Shown here in pieces: positions 1 through 5,267 of a DNA stretch of 7,243 nt. How positions within the stretch are numbered: position 1 is the stretch's first letter; every line of letters starts with the position of its first letter. Source of the DNA: Candidatus Omnitrophota bacterium (lineage in GTDB: Bacteria; Omnitrophota; Gorgyraeia; Gygaellales; Profunditerraquicolaceae); assembly GCA_030018895.1 (NCBI GenBank), contig JASEHM010000045.1:1-7243 (forward strand), given 5' to 3'. The translations under genes were made by a program, and so were the position numbers. Under the pieces are notes generated by a model. It was not told where the DNA came from. It ran no database searches and was given only the letters and a program-made list of their open reading frames with translations.

Positions 1-269
1 ATATAAGCAACGAGAGCAGGATTATCAAACTTTGATTTTTTAACACAAGAAACCTTGCGATTGATTGTTTTTGCTTGAGCGATAGATGCAACATATTCTT
101 TATGCTCCTTGGATAAGTTACGTCGCAGTTCCCGGGATATTGTACTCCAATGACAGCCGACTTTTTTAGCAATTCTCTGGAGAGTATACCCCCTGCGAGC
201 CAAAACATCAATTTGATTACGATCTTTTTGAGTCAAATGACGGAATTTCGGTTTTCTTTTGATACCCAT
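1..269 (-). CDS. IS30-family transposase, N-terminal part (runs off left edge)
   Basis: This would be a DDE transposase that binds element ends through an N-terminal helix-turn-helix and catalyses cut-and-paste or circle-mediated transposition. I read the start as ATG at 269-267, with a strong AAAGGAG ribosome site at 281-275 five bases upstream. The 89 visible residues begin MGIKRKPKFRHLTQKDR and include GYTLQRIAKKVG and STISRELRRN, followed by a Y-x(5)-A-x-A region. This order is the HTH_38 signature of IS30 transposases. The catalytic DDE domain lies outside the window, so I cannot tell whether the element is intact. It faces away from ilvN. AT-rich DNA at 312-307 on this strand reads TATTAT and could be a -10 box, but no good -35 is visible. 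Family call is firm; activity is unknown. Confidence 0.85.
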   Translation of the reverse strand, partial: MGIKRKPKFRHLTQKDRNQIDVLARRGYTLQRIAKKVGCHWSTISRELRRNLSKEHKEYVASIAQAKTINRKVSCVKKSKFDNPALVAY

Positions 270-303
270 CTTTTCTCCTTTCTGCTCTTTTGAGTATCAA
301 AAG
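256..303. promoter_or_regulatory. Inverted repeat enclosing the transposase ribosome site and start
   Basis: A perfect 10-base inverted repeat, CTTTTGATAC at 256-265 and GTATCAAAAG at 294-303, flanks a 28-base loop. In the transposase transcript the loop holds the Shine-Dalgarno (281-275) and the AUG (269-267), and the 3' arm lies in codons 2-5. It could damp translation of the transposase or be a protein-binding palindrome. A second small repeat, AAAAGT 299-304 and ACTTTT 312-317, shares one arm. The repeat is seen; the role is inferred. Confidence 0.5.
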
Positions 304-323
304 TTTATAATACTTTTATTGCT

Positions 324-357
324 TTGTATATTTAAAAAACTATTTTAAGATATACAA
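324..357. repeat. AT-rich imperfect palindrome between transposase and ilvN
   Basis: TTGTATAT (324-331) pairs with ATATACAA (350-357), and TTAAAA (332-337) with TTTTAA (343-348), with one bulged G at 349 and a 5-base loop. It may belong to the end of the insertion sequence or be a regulator site for the ilv operon. No T tract follows, so it is not a convincing terminator. The exact IS end and target duplication cannot be identified without the other end. Confidence 0.45.
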
Positions 358-371
358 CCGTTTACTATAAA

Positions 372-414
372 CTAATGCTTTTGTGCATTAGCAACTTGAA
401 CTGAACGGGTTCAA
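372..414 (+). repeat. Two consecutive hairpins in the ilvN leader
   Basis: CTAATGC (372-378) and GCATTAG (385-391) form a perfect 7-bp stem with a 6-base loop. TTGAAC (396-401) and GTTCAA (409-414) form a 6-bp stem immediately after it. The second ends 15 bases before the ilvN start, next to its ribosome site at 420-423. Neither is followed by a T run. No leader peptide rich in Leu, Val or Ile codons and no T-box-like element is visible in this 160-base gap, so the role is unknown. Confidence 0.45.
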
Positions 415-429
415 CGAGCGGAGCGGCGA

Positions 430-900
430 ATGAAACATACAATATCAGTTTTAGTAGAGAATAAACCCGGGGTCCTGGCGCGTATTGCAGGACTGTTTAG
501 CGCCAGGGGTTATAATATTGCCTCTTTAGCTGTTTCTGAAACTCAAGATCCCACTGTTTCTTATACAACTATAGTGGTTGAAGCAGAGGATGAGAAGATA
601 CTGGAGCAGATCAAGAAACAATTAAATAAGCTTATAGATGTGATTACAGTTACAGATTTTACTAAAAAAGAGCATGTGGATAGGGAGCTTATCTTGGTTA
701 AAATTAATTATTCTTTTAAGGATAAAGCTAAATTAGAAAGTGTGTTAAATAAACATAAGGCTAAATTAATTCAACATAAAGAAGATACAGCAATTATTGA
801 GATGACAGGGGAACAAGGAGAGATCAAGGATTTATTAGAGGAATTAAGGCAATTTGAGATTAAAGAGTTGGTTCGCACAGGAAGGGTGGCGATGGGATAA
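430..900 (+). CDS. ilvN: Acetolactate (acetohydroxyacid) synthase small regulatory subunit
   Basis: This is the cytoplasmic regulatory subunit that activates the catalytic subunit IlvB/IlvI and confers valine feedback inhibition on the first common step of branched-chain amino acid synthesis. The 156 residues match the usual size of about 160. An ACT domain fills roughly residues 3-75, starting TISVLVENKPGVLARIAGLF. Asn11, Gly14 and Asn29 sit at the same numbers as the valine-binding residues of E. coli IlvH, so valine sensitivity is likely. The C-terminal ALS small-subunit domain runs from about residue 84 (RELILVKI) to the end. GGAG at 420-423 sits 6 bases before the ATG, and an in-frame stop at 397-399 rules out a longer start. 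The catalytic ilvB, normally just upstream, is absent; IS30-related DNA lies there instead. First gene of the + strand operon. Confidence 0.95.
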   Translation: MKHTISVLVENKPGVLARIAGLFSARGYNIASLAVSETQDPTVSYTTIVVEAEDEKILEQIKKQLNKLIDVITVTDFTKKEHVDRELILVKINYSFKDKAKLESVLNKHKAKLIQHKEDTAIIEMTGEQGEIKDLLEELRQFEIKELVRTGRVAMG

Positions 901-908
901 AAGCAGAA

Positions 909-936
909 TTAAGAGTTAAGATTTAAGAATTAAGAA
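909..936 (+). repeat. Heptamer tandem repeat, four copies of TTAAGAN
   Basis: Four consecutive 7-base units, TTAAGAG, TTAAGAT, TTAAGAA and TTAAGAA, occupy 909-936 in the 67-base ilvN-ilvC spacer. They begin 8 bases after the ilvN stop and end 18 bases before the ilvC ribosome site. The unit is not a multiple of three but lies outside coding sequence, so copy-number change would alter spacing only. Confidence 0.75.
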
Positions 937-967
937 AAAGAGTTTTTAAATTTAAAAGGAGGAATAA

Positions 968-1957
968 ATGGCAAAGATCTATTATGATCAGGATGCGGAT
1001 TTAGGTTTGTTAAAGGATAAGACAATCGCGATTATTGGTTATGGCATTCAGGGCAGGGGCCAGGCATTATGCCTGCGTGATTCAGGCTGTAAGGTTGTTA
1101 TTTCAGAACTTGAAAATACCCCTAATTATGAGCAGGCAAAGAAAGACGGATTTATTCCTATTTCAGCGCCTGAGGCAGCTAAGGCAGGGGATATTATCCA
1201 GATTCTAACCCAGGATCATGCGCAGGCAAAGGTATATAAAGAGGCTATTAAACCGAATTTAAGAAAAGGCAAGGCGTTATGTTTTTCTCATGGGTTTAAT
1301 ATTCATTTTAAACAGATAAAACCGCCTGCAAAGGTTGATGTATTTATGATTGCGCCTAAAGGGCCAGGGGCATTGGTAAGAAAAATGTATGAAGAAGGAA
1401 AAGGAGTCCCTTGTTTAGTAGCGATATTTCAAAATGCAAGCGGTGAGGCTTTAAAAATAGCTTTAGCTTATGCCAAGGCATTAGGCGCGACTAAGGCAGG
1501 GGTTATTGAAACAACCTTTAAGGAAGAGACAGAAACCGACCTTTTTGGCGAACAGGCAGTTCTTTGCGGCGGGGTAACTGAATTGATTAAAGCAGGATTT
1601 GATACTTTAGTTGGGGCAGGATACCAGCCTGAGATTGCCTATTTTGAGGTATTGCATGAGTTAAAGCTTATTACTGACCTCATTCAGGAAACAGGGATAT
1701 CAGGTATGCGCCGTAAGGTTTCTAATACTGCCTGTTATGGAGATTTGAGCCGAGGGAAAAGAATAATTACTGAGAAAACCAGAAAAGAGATGGCTAAAAT
1801 TCTAAAGGAAATTCAGAAAGGTAAATTTGCCAGGGAATGGATTAAGGAAAACGAGGCACTCAGGCCAAATTTTAATAGGTTATTAAAAGAAGGGGATGAG
1901 CATCAAATAGAGCAGGTGGGAAAGGATTTGCGGGAAATGATGCCTTGGATGAAGTGA
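968..1957 (+). CDS. ilvC: Ketol-acid reductoisomerase, class I (probably NADH-preferring)
   Basis: This enzyme isomerises and reduces 2-acetolactate or 2-aceto-2-hydroxybutyrate to the dihydroxy acids of valine and isoleucine synthesis, using Mg2+. The 329 residues fit class I. The N-terminal Rossmann domain has GYGIQG at 24-29, His108 in HGFNI, and the APKGPG motif near 129-134. The knotted C-terminal domain has the metal ligands Asp191 and Glu195 (ETDLFGEQ), Glu227 and Glu231 (YFEVLHE), and Ser252 in SNTACYGD. Two oddities stand out. The cofactor loop reads ISELENTPNYEQA (45-57), with Glu47 and Leu48 where NADPH enzymes usually have Leu and Arg, which suggests NADH. Cys256 replaces the common Glu of SNTAEYGD. 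A near-perfect ribosome site, AAAGGAGG at 955-962, precedes the ATG by 5 bases and implies strong translation. The stop overlaps the leuA start. Confidence 0.95.
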   Translation: MAKIYYDQDADLGLLKDKTIAIIGYGIQGRGQALCLRDSGCKVVISELENTPNYEQAKKDGFIPISAPEAAKAGDIIQILTQDHAQAKVYKEAIKPNLRKGKALCFSHGFNIHFKQIKPPAKVDVFMIAPKGPGALVRKMYEEGKGVPCLVAIFQNASGEALKIALAYAKALGATKAGVIETTFKEETETDLFGEQAVLCGGVTELIKAGFDTLVGAGYQPEIAYFEVLHELKLITDLIQETGISGMRRKVSNTACYGDLSRGKRIITEKTRKEMAKILKEIQKGKFAREWIKENEALRPNFNRLLKEGDEHQIEQVGKDLREMMPWMK

Positions 1958-3474
1958 TGGATAAAATTATTATATTTGATACAACATTACGTGACGGAGA
2001 GCAGGCGCCCGGGGCGTCAATGACGCCTCAGCAAAAATTGGAGATTGCTTTAAGGTTAGAGAAGCTGGGCGTGGATGTGATTGAGGCAGGGTTTCCTGTT
2101 GCCTCTCCTGGTGATTTTAAGGCGATAGATTTAATCTCGCGTAATATAAAGAAGTGTATAATCTGCTCTCTCGCCCGCTGTATAAGGCAGGATATTGAAA
2201 CGGCTGCTAATTCTTTAAGAAAAGCAAAGCTAAGCCGCATGCATATATTCCTGGCTACTTCAAAGATACACCTTAAATATAAATTTAAAAAGGCAGAGGA
2301 TGAAATATTGGAACTGGCTAAACAGGCGGTTCGTCTGAGCAGAAAACTTTGCGCGGATATTGAATTTTCTCCAGAAGACGCAACGCGTTCAAGTAGGCCG
2401 TTTCTTTTTAAGGTTATTGAAACAGCCATAAAAGAAGGGGCTAAAACCATTAATATCCCGGATACTGTCGGATATAGTTATCCGCAGGAAATTTTTTCTC
2501 TGATCACAGATATAAAAAACAATGTTACAAATATAAATAAAGCAATAGTTTCTATCCATTGCCATAATGATTTAGGAATGGCCTCGGCAAATTCCCTTTC
2601 TGCGGTTTTAGCGGGGGCTAGGCAGGTGCATTGCACAATAAACGGGATAGGAGAGCGCGCCGGAAATGCCTCATTAGAAGAAGTGGTCATGAGCATTAAG
2701 ACGCGTAACGATGTTTTTAAAAACCTTTATACCCAGATAAATACTAAAGAACTTTTTAGGGTGTCGCGTTTGGTTTGTAGTGTTACAGATTTTGTTGTTC
2801 CGCCTAATAAGGCAATCGTTGGCAGAAATGCCTTCCGTCATGAAGCAGGGATTCATCAGGACGCAGTCTTAAAGAAAAAGATTACTTATGAAATAATGGA
2901 TCCGGCTGATATAGGCATACCAGAAAGTCAGTTAGTCTTAGGTAAGCATTCTGGCAGGCATGCTTTTAGGGAAAGGCTTAAATCTTTAGGCTTTTGCTTG
3001 AGCCAGGTTCAATTGGATAAGGCATTTGAGAGGTTTAAGGAGGTTGCGGATAAAAAAAAGGATATTTTTGACGATGACCTAAGGATGATTGTTGAAGATG
3101 AGATAAGGGTTATAAGTCCCCTCTGGCAGTTAGATAGTTTTAAAATCCAATCCGGCACAAAGATTAAGCCGGAGGCAGTAGTTATCCTTAATAAAAAAGG
3201 CAAGGCTCTGGCCAAGACAAGTTTTGGCGACGGCCCGGTAGATGCCTGTTTTAAGGCTATAGATAAGATTGTTGGTTGTCACGGCAAGTTAGAAGATTAC
3301 CGTTTAGAATCAGTTACCTCTGGAAAAGATGCTTTGGGCCAGGTAAGTCTTAAGTTAAATATCAAGAATAAAATCATAAATGGCCGCGGCCTCAGTACGG
3401 ATATTATTGAGGCGAGCATAAAGGCATATTTAGACGCTATTAATAAGATGAGCAGTGCACATAGTTTCCACTGA
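1957..3474 (+). CDS. leuA: 2-isopropylmalate synthase
   Basis: The enzyme condenses acetyl-CoA with 2-ketoisovalerate, the committed step to leucine. I chose the ATG at 1957, which shares one base with the ilvC TGA and gives the family-typical start MDKIIIFDTTLRDGEQ, 505 residues. A TTG at 1945 would add four residues. The HMGL-like TIM barrel carries Arg12 and Asp13 (TTLRDGEQ), His201 and His203 (HCHND) and Asn237 (GIGERAGN), the expected metal and catalytic set. GIHQDAVLK and LVLGKHSGRHAF follow. From about residue 380 a LeuA-type C-terminal domain is present, which in the family binds leucine for feedback inhibition. Citramalate synthase or homocitrate synthase are alternatives that motifs alone cannot fully exclude, but the ilvC neighbour favours LeuA. 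The last codons (SAHSFH) and the stop are part of a palindrome, so the C-terminus may have been remodelled by a repeat insertion. Confidence 0.92.
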   Translation: MDKIIIFDTTLRDGEQAPGASMTPQQKLEIALRLEKLGVDVIEAGFPVASPGDFKAIDLISRNIKKCIICSLARCIRQDIETAANSLRKAKLSRMHIFLATSKIHLKYKFKKAEDEILELAKQAVRLSRKLCADIEFSPEDATRSSRPFLFKVIETAIKEGAKTINIPDTVGYSYPQEIFSLITDIKNNVTNINKAIVSIHCHNDLGMASANSLSAVLAGARQVHCTINGIGERAGNASLEEVVMSIKTRNDVFKNLYTQINTKELFRVSRLVCSVTDFVVPPNKAIVGRNAFRHEAGIHQDAVLKKKITYEIMDPADIGIPESQLVLGKHSGRHAFRERLKSLGFCLSQVQLDKAFERFKEVADKKKDIFDDDLRMIVEDEIRVISPLWQLDSFKIQSGTKIKPEAVVILNKKGKALAKTSFGDGPVDACFKAIDKIVGCHGKLEDYRLESVTSGKDALGQVSLKLNIKNKIINGRGLSTDIIEASIKAYLDAINKMSSAHSFH

Positions 3475-3492
3475 AAAAGCGTGGAAACTATG
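3460..3492 (+). repeat. Perfect 12-bp hairpin spanning the leuA stop codon
   Basis: CATAGTTTCCAC (3460-3471) pairs perfectly with GTGGAAACTATG (3481-3492) around the 9-base loop TGAAAAAGC. The 5' arm encodes the last residues of LeuA and the leuA TGA opens the loop (3472-3474). No T tract follows, so it is not a standard terminator. Confidence 0.85.
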
Positions 3493-3497
3493 ATTAC

Positions 3498-3530
3498 CAA
3501 GTTAATGCTGGGTTTTTCAGCATTAACTTG
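3498..3530 (+). repeat. Perfect 13-bp hairpin in the leuA-aroE spacer
   Basis: The arms at 3498-3510 (CAAGTTAATGCTG) and 3518-3530 are exact inverse complements around the 7-base loop GGTTTTT. It begins six bases after the previous hairpin. The right part (3510-3531) closely resembles 7178-7200 at the ttcA breakpoint. CTGAAAAA at 3471-3478 can pair with TTTTTCAG at 3513-3520, and GCACATA at 3457-3463 with TATGTGC at 3533-3539. This gives an alternative fold that cannot coexist with the two local hairpins. Confidence 0.85.
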
Positions 3531-3541
3531 ATTATGTGCGT

Positions 3542-3558
3542 CTCTGGGTAAGACAGAG
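3542..3558 (+). repeat. Short 5-bp hairpin just before the aroE start
   Basis: CTCTG (3542-3546) and CAGAG (3554-3558) pair around a 7-base loop and end two bases before the aroE ATG. aroE has no convincing Shine-Dalgarno here, so this stem could influence its translation. It is short enough to arise by chance. Confidence 0.35.
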
Positions 3559-3560
3559 TT

Positions 3561-4409
3561 ATGACTTTGCCTAAAATATTTGGGTTAATTGGCTATCCTA
3601 TAAGCAAAAGCCTTTCTCCGTATTTACATAATGCCGCATTTGGCGCGTTAGAAATAAAGGCCGAATATAAATTATTTCCGTTAAAAGAAGATGAGTTAAA
3701 GGGTTTTTTCGCTGATTTAAAAAAAAATAATATTCATGGTTTAAATGTAACTGTTCCTTATAAAGAAAAGGTTATTGCCTTTTTGAATAAGATTGCTCCT
3801 GAGGCTGAATTGATCGGCGCGGTAAACACCATTATAGTTAATTCTAATGGCTTAGAAGGTTTTAATACCGACGGTGAAGGTTTTCTAACGCATATCAAGT
3901 CAGATTTAGGTTTTAACCCTAAAGGAAAAGTTATTGTCCTTATTGGCGCAGGAGGCGCTTCCCGGGCAATCTCAGTTTATTTAAGCAGAGAAAAGCCTAA
4001 GAGAATATCATTTTATGATGTGGATAAACTTAAGGCAGAAAATTTAGTTAAACACTTAAAAAAATATTTTGCTGATATAGAATTTAAGCAATCAGATTCT
4101 ATAGGCGGGCTTAATATAGAAACAAGTGATTTATTGATTAATGCAGCGCCTATAGGAATGAAAGCAGATGAGGTAAGCCCCCTTGATAGCAGTTTTCTCC
4201 ACAGAGGGCTTACGGTTTATGATTTAATTTACAATCCCCCAGAAACAAAATTACTGCGTTTAGCTAAAAGCAAAGGCTGCCTGGTATCCAATGGATTAGG
4301 TATGCTTTTATATCAGGGGGCATTGGCTTTTAGGCATTTTACCGGGGAAGATGCCCCGCTTGAAGTAATGAGGCAGGCATTGAATAAGGAGAGTAAAAAC
4401 TATGATTGA
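3561..4409 (+). CDS. aroE: Shikimate dehydrogenase (probably NAD-preferring)
   Basis: It interconverts 3-dehydroshikimate and shikimate in aromatic amino acid synthesis, in the cytoplasm. The 282 residues match the family. The substrate domain shows SKSLSP (15-20), NVTVPYK with catalytic Lys68, and NTDG with catalytic Asp104. The cofactor domain has the glycine loop GAGGAS at 129-134 and ends with NGLGMLLYQGALAF. The oddity is residues 152-155, YDVD: most AroE proteins have NRT here, whose Arg grips the NADP 2'-phosphate. Asp153 with Val154 in place of that Arg points to NAD(H), as in QsuD-type quinate/shikimate dehydrogenases. A catabolic QsuD-like role is therefore possible, but the biosynthetic neighbours favour AroE. 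An in-frame TAA at 3549-3551 fixes the ATG as the first start. The ribosome site is weak, so translation may depend on the leuA-aroE structures. Overlaps pilD by 8 bases. Confidence 0.93.
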   Translation: MTLPKIFGLIGYPISKSLSPYLHNAAFGALEIKAEYKLFPLKEDELKGFFADLKKNNIHGLNVTVPYKEKVIAFLNKIAPEAELIGAVNTIIVNSNGLEGFNTDGEGFLTHIKSDLGFNPKGKVIVLIGAGGASRAISVYLSREKPKRISFYDVDKLKAENLVKHLKKYFADIEFKQSDSIGGLNIETSDLLINAAPIGMKADEVSPLDSSFLHRGLTVYDLIYNPPETKLLRLAKSKGCLVSNGLGMLLYQGALAFRHFTGEDAPLEVMRQALNKESKNYD

Positions 4410-5250
4410 GAAAATGTTGGCGTTTGTTTTTGGTTCTATTGTCGGGAGTTTTTTAAATGTCTGTATTTCTAGAATGCCGGAGGGTGAGTCTGTGGTTTGG
4501 CCTTCTTCCCATTGCCCGAGTTGTAAAAAAAGAATACCTGCCTATGATAATATTCCATTTCTAAGTTATATTTTATTAAAAGGCAGGTGCCGTTTTTGTA
4601 AAAAGCGGATATCTTTAAGATACCCTTTTGTGGAATTCTTAAGCGCCGTAATGTTTGTAATGTTATTTAATCGCTATGGAATGAGTTATGATTTATTTTT
4701 TTATATAATTTTGGTTTCCAGTCTTATTATAGCCTCTTTTATAGATATCCGTTACCGCATTATTCCTGATGAAATTTCTGTCGGCGGCTTGGTTATTGGT
4801 TTTGTATTAAGCGCGCTTAAAGGGTTAAGCTTGAATCCCGGCTTAAAGCCTCAGATAGCAGGTTTTGGGTTTCTAACATGGAATACTAAACCAATTCTTG
4901 ATTCTTTTCTGGGAATAATTATCGGCGGCGGGATAATTTATCTTACCGGGGTCCTTTTTGATTTAGTTTATTTTAAATTCCTTAAAAGGCCGCCTATTCA
5001 GGGAGAAACTGAATCTATTGGCGGCGGAGATGTAAAACTGCTTGCAATGATTGGCGCATTTTTAGGGTGGCAGAAGGCAATATTTGTATTTTTCATTGCC
5101 CCGTTCTTTGGCGCAATTATCGGCATAATAAATCTCCTGGCAAAAAAAGACCATACTATACCTTATGGCCCGTTTTTATCTTTAGCTGCTCTTATTTTAA
5201 TATTCTGGGCAGAGAGAATAATTAGTTTAATTTTTCCGATGTGGTATTAA
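4402..5250 (+). CDS. pilD: Type IV prepilin peptidase / N-methyltransferase (A24 family)
   Basis: This inner-membrane aspartic protease removes the short leader of type IV pilins or type II secretion pseudopilins and methylates the new N-terminus. The 282 residues form the full two-domain version. GSFLNVCISRMP near 15-26 starts the N-methylation region. Two zinc-binding CxxC pairs, Cys38/Cys41 and Cys63/Cys66, flank the cytoplasmic loop. Peptidase aspartates are Asp115 in FIDIRYRIIPD and Asp210 in GGGDVK, both present. Hydrophobic stretches suggest seven or eight membrane segments. AAGGAGA at 4386-4392 sits 9 bases before the ATG, inside the end of aroE, with an 8-base overlap indicating translational coupling. 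No pilin, ATPase or secretin gene is in the window, so pilus versus secretion use cannot be told; gspO would be an equally valid name. Confidence 0.94.
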   Translation: MIEKMLAFVFGSIVGSFLNVCISRMPEGESVVWPSSHCPSCKKRIPAYDNIPFLSYILLKGRCRFCKKRISLRYPFVEFLSAVMFVMLFNRYGMSYDLFFYIILVSSLIIASFIDIRYRIIPDEISVGGLVIGFVLSALKGLSLNPGLKPQIAGFGFLTWNTKPILDSFLGIIIGGGIIYLTGVLFDLVYFKFLKRPPIQGETESIGGGDVKLLAMIGAFLGWQKAIFVFFIAPFFGAIIGIINLLAKKDHTIPYGPFLSLAALILIFWAERIISLIFPMWY

Positions 5251-5267
5251 TAAAAGGTTAAATAGTG

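Noticed and set aside
319..368. Sigma70 promoter for the ilv operon
   Set aside because: Several AT-rich hexamers (for example TAAGAT at 346-351 and TACTAT at 363-368) are present but none has a matching -35 at good spacing; composition alone explains them.
360..429. T-box or leader-peptide attenuator ahead of ilvN
   Set aside because: Too short, with no small ORF rich in Leu, Val or Ile codons, no T-box sequence and no terminator stem with a T tract.
1945..1956. TTG start for leuA four codons upstream
   Set aside because: The ATG at 1957 gives the family-typical N-terminus and a one-base overlap with ilvC; the TTG adds DEV-type residues not typical of the family.
2028..3500. Five open frames on the - strand within leuA
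   Set aside because: They lie antisense to a complete, motif-rich leuA, have no recognisable domains and no ribosome sites, and look like shadows of codon usage.
3460..3540. Rho-independent terminator between leuA and aroE
   Set aside because: The stems are strong but not followed by a T run, and the downstream genes stay on the same strand with tight coupling.
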